Source: Aquicoccus sp. G2-2 (GTDB lineage: Bacteria; Pseudomonadota; Alphaproteobacteria; Rhodobacterales; Rhodobacteraceae). Taken from it: 64,000 nt of DNA. Of the stretch, positions 16,566 to 25,592 are shown piece by piece. How positions within the stretch are numbered: position 1 is the stretch's first letter; every line of letters starts with the position of its first letter. A model generated the notes under the pieces. That model did no database searches. It had not been told where the DNA came from and saw nothing but the letters and a program-made list of their open reading frames with translations. The DNA lies in the NCBI RefSeq assembly GCF_034555965.1, contig NZ_JAYDCK010000002.1, positions 62,001 to 126,000 of the forward strand, in the 5' to 3' direction. The position numbers and the translations under genes are program-made.

Positions 16566-16934
16566 ATGAGCGACAATGAAATTCACGATTATCTATCCGA
16601 TAAAAACCAAGACACGGTGCCGGTGTTCATGGCTTTCAGAAAGTATGCGCTGGCCGCTGGACCCGGCGTGACAGAGAAAGTCTCGCGCACCATGGTTGCC
16701 TGGAAGGGAAAGCGCACATTTGCGACGGCCTATGTCAAAGGCCAGTATCTTGAATGCTCCATTGATCTTCTGCATGCCGTTGACCACGAGCATCTGAAGG
16801 CCTCTTTTTACACGACGAAGAAAGTCGTAACCAACCACTTTACTCTCGAACCCGACGAGAAAGTAGACGAAAAAATCCAGTCTTGGCTCCGCGAAGCCTT
16901 CGCTGATGTTGGACCCGGCACACGCAAGCAATAG
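16566..16934 (+). CDS. DUF5655-like protein
   Basis: A 122-residue soluble protein from ATG 16566 (MSDNEIHDYLSDKNQDTVPV); an upstream GTG at 16512 would add 18 residues. The pattern FMAFRKYALAAGPGVTEKVS, RTFATAYVKGQYLECSIDLL and FTLEPDEKVDEKIQSWLREA fits the DUF5655 domain, whose function is unknown. It lies alone between the WGR gene and a glycolipid-binding-domain gene. Confidence 0.65.
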   Translation: MSDNEIHDYLSDKNQDTVPVFMAFRKYALAAGPGVTEKVSRTMVAWKGKRTFATAYVKGQYLECSIDLLHAVDHEHLKASFYTTKKVVTNHFTLEPDEKVDEKIQSWLREAFADVGPGTRKQ

Positions 16935-17025
16935 TATCGAAATTCGATGGCGTATCTGGGTACTTTGCTGCCGCTCGGCGAAACTGCTAGACACTGCGAA
17001 CAAGCACCAGAATTGACGAGGTTCC

Positions 17026-17586
17026 ATGCATACCATTCTTTGGAAACGATTGGATCAAGAGGGGCATGACGCATGCCGGTTCGCCAAAACTGCCGGTGGC
17101 TGGACCATTGAGGGGGCCGCGGTTTTCGAGCATGATGGAAATCCCGCCAATCTCGCTTATCGTCTCGTTTGCGACCAACAGTGGACAAGTCTTGAGGCAT
17201 CGGTCTCCGGGTGGATAGGCAGGAGCAACATCCGGATCAATATCGAGCGTGCGGACGATGACGGCTGGTGCGTCAACGGCAAGAAAAACAAAGCCTTGGC
17301 CGGGCTGAAAGACATCGACGTCGGATTCACGCCGGCCAGCAATACCAACGCCATTCGACGGTTGAACTTGTCGGAAAGCGATGAAGCTAAATCTGTGGCA
17401 GTGTGGCTGGACACCGCAGACTGGACCATAAAGCCACTTCCCCAGACTTACCGGCGCGTCCACGGACATGCGTACGAATATACTTCCCCTCAACATGACT
17501 ATCGGGCAACTCTCCTTGTCGACGGCTTTGGCGCGGTCACTGACTATCCAGGGCTGTGGGTGATGCGCCGACACAGTGAAGCGTAA
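17026..17586 (+). CDS. Putative glycolipid-binding domain protein
   Basis: A 186-residue protein covering the whole putative glycolipid-binding family (PF06475): LAYRLVCDQQWTSLEASVSG, WCVNGKKNKALAGLKDIDVG, the hallmark FTPASNTNAIRRLNL, and the C-terminal LLVDGFGAVTDYPGLW. The fold is a long beta barrel; the true ligand is unproven. No signal peptide is visible, so it should be cytoplasmic. It is followed by a heptamer tandem repeat. Confidence 0.85.
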   Translation: MHTILWKRLDQEGHDACRFAKTAGGWTIEGAAVFEHDGNPANLAYRLVCDQQWTSLEASVSGWIGRSNIRINIERADDDGWCVNGKKNKALAGLKDIDVGFTPASNTNAIRRLNLSESDEAKSVAVWLDTADWTIKPLPQTYRRVHGHAYEYTSPQHDYRATLLVDGFGAVTDYPGLWVMRRHSEA

Positions 17587-17620
17587 TGCTTGCAATGGCC
17601 GCTTCCGGCCCATATTGATA

Positions 17621-17667
17621 TCTTCAATCTTCAATCTTCAATCTTCAATCTTCAATCTTCAATCTTC
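17621..17667 (+). repeat. Heptanucleotide tandem repeat (TCTTCAA)6.7
   Basis: Six perfect copies of TCTTCAA plus a partial seventh, in the gap after the glycolipid-binding gene. It is outside any gene I accept. The rest of 17587-17823 shows no gene. Confidence 0.97.
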
Positions 17668-17823
17668 GCTGCGCGCTCGCGGATTTCCCCATGTGGTGAC
17701 GCCGCCAAAACTCGCGCTGCGCCGCGGTAAGAAGAGCGACGGTGCATGTTGGCCAAAGCGAAATCGGCGACAGCAATGACGCCTGCGGGGGCGAAATGTT
17801 CAGTGTCAGATATGGGAACGATC

Positions 17824-18216
17824 TCAGACAAAGCTGGCCGTCAAAATTATGAGTATGGCGACCGTGGCGACATTCCAGATCAGCGACCGCAACAGATATA
17901 TTCCCGAAACATATGCTCCCAGATAAGCCGATCTCGCGATCAGATAGACAATCGAAGCCCACGCTGTCACGGTGCTTTCTTCGGCGCGGATCGTGACGAT
18001 GACCACCGCGGCCACAAAGACAGGAAACGTCTCAAAGAAGTTCCTGCTTGCGCGCTCCAGACGGCCCGCGATGCCCGAGAGGGGCGGCAAAGGTTCGTCG
18101 CGCGCCCCTGCCGCCCATTTATACCCGCGCTGAAAGCTGGCGCTGTGAGACGCCAGTATGATGTGGAGCAACCCCAGACCAGCAGAAAGAGCTAAAACTA
18201 GTATTTCTGCATTCAT
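17824..18216 (-). CDS. MAPEG family membrane protein
   Basis: A 130-residue integral membrane protein with four hydrophobic segments. It matches the MAPEG family: after the first span comes WAAGARDEPLPPLSGIAGRL, then ERASRNFFETFPVFVAAVVI, the helix pair VYLIARSAYLGAYVSGIYLL and a final span. MAPEG members in animals are glutathione-dependent eicosanoid enzymes; bacterial ones are mostly uncharacterised. The motif ER-x-x-x-N-x-x-E, near the glutathione site in relatives, is present. Confidence 0.88.
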   Translation of the reverse strand: MNAEILVLALSAGLGLLHIILASHSASFQRGYKWAAGARDEPLPPLSGIAGRLERASRNFFETFPVFVAAVVIVTIRAEESTVTAWASIVYLIARSAYLGAYVSGIYLLRSLIWNVATVAILIILTASFV

Positions 18217-18398
18217 CGTGACCTCCTAAGCAGCGCTATTTCTGCGCGTTATAGCATGGTTGCCTGACGGGTCTGATTTGGACTCAGACCTGTAGACCTC
18301 TGCGATCAGCATGAAAGGCTGGTCTGATCGAGCCGCCATTCTCGGCAGGACGAACGGTCATTCGCCTCGAGTGCCGGTCGTAGCCAGGACTGCTCTGA

Positions 18399-19082
18399 TT
18401 ACATCCACCGCAGCGCATCGTTGATGATCTCCGTTGCCCCGGTCTTGGCGCATGGGCCATGGGCGACCAACAGTTGCTCGGGCTTCCAATCCAGAACAGT
18501 CTGGCGTGCAGCGCGCGCCGGACCTCTGCGCAGAAAGCTGAACCGCCAGTCACGCGGCGTGCTGCCGTGATCGCCGGTAAGGCCGCCAAGTTTCGCCAGC
18601 AGTCTTTTCAAACCCGTCGCGTCTTTCGGCAGCGGTTGCTGGATGAGGTCGCAAATGATCGCGGTGTTGGAAAGCCGGTGAAAGAACACGACCTCCTCCA
18701 TTGCCAACGAGCCGTGAAAGATTACCTGATCAAGATCGGCGGCCCAGGCCGGGTCCGGCCGATCCAGAAGCTCGGCATGAAACCGCAGCTGCGGTTTCTT
18801 TCGCGCCAGACCGGGTGGCGCGTAAAGCCGTGCATCGGGCCACCGTTCGGCCCATTCGCCTAGAAACAGATTGTGGAGCTTGTTTGGCGATACGATATGG
18901 CGCACCGGGCCGATGGCCTCAACCGCCTTGGCCAGCTCATCTGTTAGCGCAATCGGCGACCACACCCACAGGCTGCCGTCCGAAAGATGCACCAGCGCCA
19001 TGCGCGTTGGATAGGGAAACCCGTGAAACGAAACGGTCGGCCCGTCGGCGAAATACAAGGATGGTCCGAACGCTTCGAGCAT
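18399..19082 (-). CDS. DUF4336 protein (metallo-beta-lactamase-like)
   Basis: A 227-residue protein of the DUF4336 family, cytoplasmic. It opens with a hydrolase-like strand set (MLEAFGPSLYFADGPTVSF, LWVWSPIALTDELAKAVEAI) and contains VSPNKLHNLFLGEWAERWP, IFHGSLAMEEVVFFHRLSNT and the late LLVAHGPC. The family is a distant metallo-beta-lactamase relative with degenerate metal ligands; no substrate is known. It is downstream of a minus-strand LysR gene with a 76-nt gap. Confidence 0.8.
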   Translation of the reverse strand: MLEAFGPSLYFADGPTVSFHGFPYPTRMALVHLSDGSLWVWSPIALTDELAKAVEAIGPVRHIVSPNKLHNLFLGEWAERWPDARLYAPPGLARKKPQLRFHAELLDRPDPAWAADLDQVIFHGSLAMEEVVFFHRLSNTAIICDLIQQPLPKDATGLKRLLAKLGGLTGDHGSTPRDWRFSFLRRGPARAARQTVLDWKPEQLLVAHGPCAKTGATEIINDALRWM

Positions 19083-19158
19083 GAATACTTCCTCCGTATA
19101 TGGCTGCCGCTACATAGCAGCGATGGCGACAATAAACCGATGCCGACCATTCGAAACC

Positions 19159-20067
19159 TCATGTACGACCGCTAGGCTCCTTCGCCGCGCCCTTTTGTGC
19201 AGACCAAGTATTCAGCAGACGCGCCGCCGGACCTGCCGACGAAAGCGGCATGTGCGCAAGGGCAATGGGCCATGTCGGGATATTCTTGGCGCTATCGAGG
19301 GGGCGGAATACCAATCCCTGCATCGACACGTTGCGCGCCACGGCAGCCGGAACGAGAGCGGCACCGATCCCTGCGGCGACCAGCGCCAGTGTCGCCAGCA
19401 TGCTTGCCGGCGCCTCCGACGTGTTGGAGAGTGGAAGCCCGGCAGTCCGGAAAAGGTTGGTGATCGCATCATAAAGCACCGGCCCGTCATGACGCGGATA
19501 CAGGATCAATTGTCGATGGATGGCGGCCAAGGACACCGACGCAGCCGTCCCGGCCATGGCACTGGGCAATGCTGCGACAACCGGTTCGTCTGCTAGCGTG
19601 ACGACTTTCATCCGCGCTGTCGCGTCAACTGGCGGCGTAAGCAGGCCAAGATCAAGATCGCCGCAAGCCAGACTGGAGATCTGCTCATTGGTCGACGTAT
19701 AGTCGATATCGACGGTCACATCGAGCGCGTGCGCCGCCGCAATGAATTCCGGCAATACCTCGAACAGCGCGAGCGACACGACACCAATGCGGACCCGCTG
19801 CTGCGGATTTTGTGCGGCCTGCGCCAGGGTCGTGGCACGCTGGGCCGCGGCGATCGCTTCGCGCGCTTCGGGCAGGAACGCGGCCCCCGGTGCGGTCAGC
19901 GCGACGCCGAGGGGTGTTCTGTCGAACAGCTTGACGCCCACTTCGTCTTCCAGACGCCGGATTGACTGTGATAGCGGCGGCTGTCGCATGCCAATCCGTT
20001 CCGCCGCGCGGGTAAAGCTGCCCGCATCGGCAACCGTGACGAAGTGAACAAGGCGTTGGAGCTTCAT
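19159..20067 (-). CDS. LysR-family transcriptional regulator
   Basis: A 302-residue LTTR of standard length. The winged-helix HTH is at residues 1-60 (LVHFVTVADAGSFTRAAERI, QPPLSQSIRRLEDEVGVKLF), followed by the linker helix and a periplasmic-binding-like effector domain (VRIGVVSLALFEVLPEFI, ISSLACGDLDLGLLTPP). It would act as a DNA-bound activator responding to a small, probably aromatic or carboxylic ligand (family knowledge). All nearby genes run on the same strand, so the target is not obvious from divergence. Confidence 0.93.
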   Translation of the reverse strand: MKLQRLVHFVTVADAGSFTRAAERIGMRQPPLSQSIRRLEDEVGVKLFDRTPLGVALTAPGAAFLPEAREAIAAAQRATTLAQAAQNPQQRVRIGVVSLALFEVLPEFIAAAHALDVTVDIDYTSTNEQISSLACGDLDLGLLTPPVDATARMKVVTLADEPVVAALPSAMAGTAASVSLAAIHRQLILYPRHDGPVLYDAITNLFRTAGLPLSNTSEAPASMLATLALVAAGIGAALVPAAVARNVSMQGLVFRPLDSAKNIPTWPIALAHMPLSSAGPAARLLNTWSAQKGAAKEPSGRT

Positions 20068-20176
20068 ATCATCTGAATATGGGGTTTCGGTGATCGCATT
20101 CCGTTTTGAATATGCCTTATGCGGCTTTCATCGACAAGAAGTTGAGAGAGCTGTTCCCTAGCCCCCGTTCGACTGT

Positions 20177-20446
20177 TCAGCAATGGGCAAGGATCCGCGC
20201 CTTGGCCCGCACCGCAATCGGGACGACGACATGGATCATGACCACGACCATGGGTGGTACCGTCACCGCCGTCTTGGCCGCGATCGACCAGCCCAGAAGA
20301 AATGGCGAGGCCATCAGCAACAGGATATTGAGCGCGCCGTAAGCCCCCGCAACGGTGATGGCATAAAAGGCGATCTGCGATGAAAGACGCATCGCATTAT
20401 GGGCCAGCCGCATGGCCTCTGTTGCAGGTTTCGGATCATGTTGCAT
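20177..20446 (-). CDS. Small two-span membrane protein
   Basis: An 89-residue protein with two hydrophobic segments (IAFYAITVAGAYGALNILLL and VTVPPMVVVMIHVVVPIAV) and a basic C-terminus. No family recognised. It lies 10 nt downstream of the dienelactone-hydrolase-like gene on the same strand and is likely co-transcribed with it. Confidence 0.6.
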   Translation of the reverse strand: MQHDPKPATEAMRLAHNAMRLSSQIAFYAITVAGAYGALNILLLMASPFLLGWSIAAKTAVTVPPMVVVMIHVVVPIAVRAKARILAHC

Positions 20447-20456
20447 GGATCGGCTC

Positions 20457-21173
20457 TCAGTCGGACCCGGAGATTTCCGTCACGAACTGCGCAATCGCAT
20501 CCCGCGCCCGTGCCGCCGAGCGCGGCGAATGGCAAAGACGGGCGGTCGGATCTGTCCCGGCCTCGGGGTTGTCGAAGGCATGATGGGTCTGACTGAACAG
20601 CACAAACCGAACATCATTTTCCGCCGCGTCCATTTCCGCAATCACGGCGTCGATCACTTCGATCGGCGAGACTTGATCCTGCGTCCCCTGCACGATCAGA
20701 ACGGGTGCTTTGACGCGCGTCGCCATCCCCTCTGCGGCGGTCTTGAGAAGGGCCGAACAAAGGATGATGCCGGAAATATCGCCGCCGCTTCTGCCATAGT
20801 CCAGCGCCACCATTCCGCCCGCGCTATAGCCAAGGCAGAATACGGATGTGCCCGTTGGCAGTTTGCCCCGCAACTCGGCCACGCAAGCCGCCAATGCCGC
20901 GACACCCTCCTCGCGGTGCTCCAGAAGGTGCCCAACCATCGACCCGACCTGATCGGGGCTGTCCGGGTTGAAACCGTCGCCGTAGAGATCGGCTATCGCA
21001 ACCGTGCAGCCGAGCCCTGCAAGATGGTCTGCGTGGTCAAGCGCCAGTGCAGATTGTCCGCGCCAATCCGGCAGCAGAACAACCGCCGCCTGTACCCCGG
21101 CATCCGTTGGGGCGACCAATGTTCCGACAAAGCTGCGACCACCGCTGGTGTACGTGATTTTCCCGTCAGTCAT
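20457..21173 (-). CDS. Dienelactone hydrolase family protein
   Basis: A 238-residue alpha/beta hydrolase of the dienelactone hydrolase family. The nucleophile elbow is CLGYSAGG (Ser where classic DLH has Cys), the acid is in LIVQGTQDQVSPIEV and the His is in FSQTHHAFDNPEAGT, so the triad appears complete. The Ser nucleophile suggests a general carboxylesterase rather than a true carboxymethylenebutenolidase. Cytoplasmic, no signal peptide. Its neighbour downstream is a small membrane protein; upstream is a 400-bp gap. Confidence 0.85.
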   Translation of the reverse strand: MTDGKITYTSGGRSFVGTLVAPTDAGVQAAVVLLPDWRGQSALALDHADHLAGLGCTVAIADLYGDGFNPDSPDQVGSMVGHLLEHREEGVAALAACVAELRGKLPTGTSVFCLGYSAGGMVALDYGRSGGDISGIILCSALLKTAAEGMATRVKAPVLIVQGTQDQVSPIEVIDAVIAEMDAAENDVRFVLFSQTHHAFDNPEAGTDPTARLCHSPRSAARARDAIAQFVTEISGSD

Positions 21174-21569
21174 CGAGACAGCCTCCTTTTCCTGTGCGAC
21201 AGGGAATAGCTATGATTTCGGGAGGTTGATTTCCAATATATTCGCGACTGTTTTCTATACCAGTTTGATATGCGCAACCTTCCGAACGTATCTGACCTAA
21301 GCATGGATAAGGACGGGTGAAGATTTGTTGGCCGAAGTCAGAAGGAGTGACGTGGCTCGGTTAGATTTTCGCATTTCTAAATAGGCGACGTACGAAATTA
21401 ACTTTCACAATACCTTTTGCAAAAATCGTGGTTCGGTCAACTTGATTTTGCACAATATGACTGCAGGAAGGCAGAAATTCTAGCGCCGACCGGGGACACT
21501 TTGTGGAGCAATTCAAGGTTGGATCGGACTCTACCTTCTTGGAGGAAAGATCCTGTGGCAGGTCATCGC
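21174..21569. other. Intergenic region without a supported gene
   Basis: About 400 bp. The first 60 bp should hold the promoter of the minus-strand hydrolase gene. The rest (21300-21569) is of lower GC and reads like decayed sequence, with no intact ORF, RNA or repeat that I can support. Confidence 0.5.
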
Positions 21570-23690
21570 TTACGTCGTATCGGACAGGATCATGAGCGCA
21601 TCGACCACGCAGACATCGCCCGTGCCGGAGGTCACAAGCACCGGATTGAGATCGCACCCGCCGATCAGGTCACCTAGATCAGTCGCGAGTTGTGACAGGC
21701 GGACGAGAAGATCGGCATAGGCACTGGTATCTGTCACCGGCAAAAGATTGCGATATCCGGATAGGACTTTGCCCATTCGGGTGGAAGCAATCATCTGCTC
21801 CGCGCTTTCCGCCGAAAGCGGTGCAAGGCCCACCGCCCGATCAGCTTCGATTTCGACGCGCACGCCACCCGTTCCGGTGACAATCATGGATCCGAATGGC
21901 GCCGCTGCCGCAAATCCGGCCATGGCTTCTTCGCCTGATACTTGAGCCTGCATTTCAAGGCCATCTATCCGCGCGTCCGGTGCCTTGGCCGCGACATTGC
22001 GTTGAATCGTGGCGATGGCACCCTTCAAGCCCGCCTCGTCCGATACATCCAGCACGACGCAGCCGATATCTGAGCGGTGCGGGATGTCTTTCGACGACAC
22101 CTTCACGACCATCGGAAAGCCGACAGATGGCGCCTGTGCCATCGCGCCCGCTTCGTCGGGCACCTTGGCGGATGCGACCGTCGGAATTCCGTAGGCGCTC
22201 AGCAGTCGAAAACTCAGCTCCGATGGGAGGACACCATTGTGAGTTGAAATCTCCCTGCGCAAGTCGGCGAGACCCTCGGCGCCGGGGGCATGCTTGGTTC
22301 GCTCCCTTGCCCACAATCCGGGTCGTCCGTCGAGTGAATTCGAAAGGCACCGCACCGCGACCAGGCCCGGCCGCAGGCCGCGCAGAATGGGGATATGCGC
22401 GGCCTCGAATTCCGCCCGGATCCGTGGAGCAATTTCCCCGCTTGCCGGAGAGATCGCCACCACGGGCTTTTTCGCCTCCCGGCCCAGCGCGGCAAAATCC
22501 GGAATGTGAGACATATAGTTTTCCAGCGTCGCCGGATTCAAACTGTCTTGAGAATCCTGAAGGATCGCCAGCACATTGACGTTGTCATCAGCCAGCACGG
22601 CATTGAGCGCCCCGCCCGAGTTTCGGGCTTCGCGTGACACAACCGCACCGATGTCAATCGGGTTTGCACCGTTGGTTCCAGGAAGGCAGCGACGCACCTC
22701 AGCTTCGGTCGAGTCCGCAAAGGATGAGACGGCCAGGCCGATATTCTCTGCAAGGTCGCAGGCCAATGCCGTCTGGCCACCCGAGATGCCGGCTATGGCC
22801 GCCCCGCCATGGTTCAGCACCGGACGGGTGAAATTAAAGCATTCCAACGTAGCGACAAGCTCATCATAGTCATGGACCAAGGCGATACCGCAATCGGCAA
22901 AGTAGCGGTCATAGGCATCGCGCGGCGAAATCAGCGCGCCGGTGTGCGCGCGGGTGGCGGCGGCTCCAATTTCGGATGCACCAACCTTGAGAACGACGAG
23001 CGGCTTGCCGACATCGCGCATCTTCTGTGCAGCCGCTGCGAAAGCGACCGGATCCTTGATTGACTCCATGACCACGCCAACCACGTCGGTCTCCGGGTCA
23101 CCTGCGCACCAGGCGACATAGTCTGCCGCGCTCAACTGGAACTCGCTGCCGACTGTGATGACCTTCGAAACGCCGACCGTGATCGTGTTCAGAACTGATA
23201 TCGCTGCGGACCCCGACTGCGCGATTAGCGACACCCTGCCCGTTTTCAACCGTAGCGACGGACGCGACGGGTAAAGCGGCACGCGACCGGGAAAATTGAT
23301 GATCCCCATGCAATTGGGGCCACTGATATGCATTCGGCTGGTCGCGGCGAAGACCTTGAACGCCTGTTCGTCCTCATCGGAGAAACCATTGGTAAAGACA
23401 TTGGCGGATGGCAGCCCGAGTGCCTCCATTTCTTCAAGCGCCTTCAGCACACCAGAGGCCGGAATGGCGACGATCGCCGTGTCGACGTCGCCGGGCAGCT
23501 CGGCAACCGCAGCAACGGTCCTAAGGCCGTCGATTTCCGGGGCAACGGGGTGAACCGGAATGATATCGCCCGGCCATGCCCAATCCCTTAGATTGGCAAT
23601 CACCGCGTTGCCCTGGGACGTCTTCGTGGAAGACGCGCCGATGACGGCGATCTTGCGTGGCTCGATCAGAGGGGTAACGTCGCGAAGCAT
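21570..23690 (-). CDS. NDP-forming acyl-CoA synthetase family protein
   Basis: A 706-residue single-chain acyl-CoA synthetase (ADP-forming type). Domains in order: CoA-binding Rossmann domain (residues 1-130; PRKIAVIGASSTKTSQGNAV), succinyl-CoA ligase-like domains (about 150-460; GRVSLIAQSGSAAISVLN, and the phosphohistidine box ATRAHTGALISP), and a C-terminal ATP-grasp domain (about 480-700; FPMVVKVSSKDIPHRSDIGC, MIVTGTGGVRVEIEADRAVG). The reaction is acyl-CoA + ADP + Pi to acid + CoA + ATP, or the reverse. It lies downstream of the ABC transporter genes on the same strand (79-nt gap), suggesting it activates the imported carboxylate or salvages its CoA thioester. The substrate cannot be read from sequence. 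Confidence 0.9.
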   Translation of the reverse strand: MLRDVTPLIEPRKIAVIGASSTKTSQGNAVIANLRDWAWPGDIIPVHPVAPEIDGLRTVAAVAELPGDVDTAIVAIPASGVLKALEEMEALGLPSANVFTNGFSDEDEQAFKVFAATSRMHISGPNCMGIINFPGRVPLYPSRPSLRLKTGRVSLIAQSGSAAISVLNTITVGVSKVITVGSEFQLSAADYVAWCAGDPETDVVGVVMESIKDPVAFAAAAQKMRDVGKPLVVLKVGASEIGAAATRAHTGALISPRDAYDRYFADCGIALVHDYDELVATLECFNFTRPVLNHGGAAIAGISGGQTALACDLAENIGLAVSSFADSTEAEVRRCLPGTNGANPIDIGAVVSREARNSGGALNAVLADDNVNVLAILQDSQDSLNPATLENYMSHIPDFAALGREAKKPVVAISPASGEIAPRIRAEFEAAHIPILRGLRPGLVAVRCLSNSLDGRPGLWARERTKHAPGAEGLADLRREISTHNGVLPSELSFRLLSAYGIPTVASAKVPDEAGAMAQAPSVGFPMVVKVSSKDIPHRSDIGCVVLDVSDEAGLKGAIATIQRNVAAKAPDARIDGLEMQAQVSGEEAMAGFAAAAPFGSMIVTGTGGVRVEIEADRAVGLAPLSAESAEQMIASTRMGKVLSGYRNLLPVTDTSAYADLLVRLSQLATDLGDLIGGCDLNPVLVTSGTGDVCVVDALMILSDTT

Positions 23691-23769
23691 GTTTGTCCTC
23701 GTTGGAAATAACTGGTTGTGACGGGCGCCAGAACGCCCGTCACAGTGTCAATAGTAGTGCAGCGCAACA

Positions 23770-25446
23770 TTACCTTTGCTTGTCCTTCGGAATCCAAACC
23801 TCTTGCCAGTTCGGATGCGTATTGAAGGAGACATCGAACTGCGCTTTCAGGTTCATCAGCCGCGTAGAGACACCTTCGAACGAACGAACGTTGGTCAGCG
23901 TAATTTCGTTAATGTCTTTCGCGACCTTGGCAGTGTAGGCGGAATAGGCCGCTTTCTGATGACCTTCCGGCGCAGCTGCGGCCGCATCAATCAGCTTGTC
24001 GAGTTCCGGGTCGCAATAGCCGGTGGGGTTGACGAATGGCACGCCGCCTTTGGTGCAGCGATAGCTGCGATCAATGCCGAGCACCGGATTGGTTCTGCCG
24101 GTAAGCGAAATAACCGATGCATCAAAGTCATGCTGCTTGTAAACCTTGTCAATCCAGATTTGCGCATCAAGGCCCGAGAGGGTCGCATCAACGCCAATCT
24201 CTTTCCACATCGCCGCAACGACGCGTGAAACCGAATCGTAGGGCGGTTTGGCGATGTAGGTCACTTCAGCGCTGAAGCGTTTGCCATCCTTCATCGGATA
24301 CCCAGCCTCATCCAGCAACTTGGCAGCGGCCTTGGGGTCATAGGGATAGAGCTTGTTGTAGTCGATCGACGGGTCATGCAGCGCCGTGAATTGGACCGGT
24401 ATCGCGTTCACCGCCTTGTTCGCCAATCCCTGAAATGCATCCTGAACCACGCGGTCACGGTCGATGGCCATGAAGAGCGCCGCCCGGACCTTCTGATTGT
24501 CAAACGGAGCTTTCCGCATGTTGAAATCGACCACTGCACGCTCTGGTGCGTTGTTCTTGATCTCGACGATCTTGAACTTACCATTGGCCGCCGCCGCCTT
24601 TGCCGCAGGAATTTGCGTCGCATTCAGCTTGGCCCAGTCGATCTCTCCTCGGGTCAGCGCGTTGAGTTGTTGCTGGATGTCCGGGATCAATGCGAAGACG
24701 ACGGCATCGACATGTGGCTTTCCTTCTTCCCAATAGTTCGGGTTGCGCTCGAAGGTGATCGCCCGTCCGGTGTCCCAACTCACGAAACGGAATGGTCCAA
24801 GGCCAACTGGTGCGCGGTTCGCTTTGTTCGTGGCAACGTCGGTGCCGTCATAGATGTGTTTCGGCATCAGCGGGAACACTTCCTTGTCGAAAAGATCGAG
24901 GATTGCGGTCAGCGGCTTCTTGAGCTTGACGACGAATGTGGTGTCGTTGGGGGCTGACGCGCTTTCGATCAGTGGCATGGCCTTGCTGAGGTAGGTATTC
25001 AGAGGGCCGAAAGTGTTCAGAGTATAGGCCACATCGGCAGCGGTGAACGGCTCGCCGTCAGACCATTCGACGCCGCTGCGAATCTTGAACGTATACGTAA
25101 GGCCATCGTCACTTACGGACCAGCTTTCGGCCAGGCGCGGAATCCGGTTGCCTTCACCATCATAGGTCATCAGGCCATCGGCCCAGACATCGGCCACGAC
25201 AAGCGCCGCGGTAATTGATGTAAGCTGGGTGTTGAGATTGGTGATGGTAGAACCGTCGATTGCCGGCACGACTGTGCCACCCTGGACGGGCGTGTCGTCA
25301 GCGGCAAGCGCCCCGCAGGCACTGCCAGCCATTATTGCCAGCGAAAGCCCCAAGGCCTGCGCCGAGCGCTGCCTCCAGGTGAGGAACGCGCATCTTGTTG
25401 ATCGCGCCCCGGACCGTATGGTCGAGATGTCGAGATACATGATCAA
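23770..25446 (-). CDS. ABC transporter solute-binding protein (peptide/nickel/opine type)
   Basis: A 558-residue periplasmic binding protein of the SBP_bac_5 family. It has a Sec signal peptide (hydrophobic SAQALGLSLAIMAGSACGAL, cleavage near ALA-ADD), then the cluster-5 hallmarks GLTYTFKIRSGVEWSDGEPF and AADVAYTLNTFGPL. It captures substrate for the OppBCDF-like importer encoded just upstream. The unusually long leader before the hydrophobic core suggests the true start may be one of the internal starts. Such proteins bind peptides, opines, glycosides or organic acids; the specificity is unknown. Confidence 0.92.
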   Translation of the reverse strand: MIMYLDISTIRSGARSTRCAFLTWRQRSAQALGLSLAIMAGSACGALAADDTPVQGGTVVPAIDGSTITNLNTQLTSITAALVVADVWADGLMTYDGEGNRIPRLAESWSVSDDGLTYTFKIRSGVEWSDGEPFTAADVAYTLNTFGPLNTYLSKAMPLIESASAPNDTTFVVKLKKPLTAILDLFDKEVFPLMPKHIYDGTDVATNKANRAPVGLGPFRFVSWDTGRAITFERNPNYWEEGKPHVDAVVFALIPDIQQQLNALTRGEIDWAKLNATQIPAAKAAAANGKFKIVEIKNNAPERAVVDFNMRKAPFDNQKVRAALFMAIDRDRVVQDAFQGLANKAVNAIPVQFTALHDPSIDYNKLYPYDPKAAAKLLDEAGYPMKDGKRFSAEVTYIAKPPYDSVSRVVAAMWKEIGVDATLSGLDAQIWIDKVYKQHDFDASVISLTGRTNPVLGIDRSYRCTKGGVPFVNPTGYCDPELDKLIDAAAAAPEGHQKAAYSAYTAKVAKDINEITLTNVRSFEGVSTRLMNLKAQFDVSFNTHPNWQEVWIPKDKQR

Positions 25447-25592
25447 AACTCCTTTGTTGGTATTGGTTTAAGCCACTGCTTATCAGCGGCTCAGGCGGGT
25501 TCGGATGGGAGGCTCGTGCTCCTTCTGGTTGGTATCGGTCTGTTCTTTGCTGTTCGGCGCTCCGGCGCGATTCGGGGAGACATGGCAGGCAC

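Noticed and set aside
17621-17667. Possible CRISPR or iteron array
   Set aside because: Pure 7-bp tandem units without spacers; a simple repeat.
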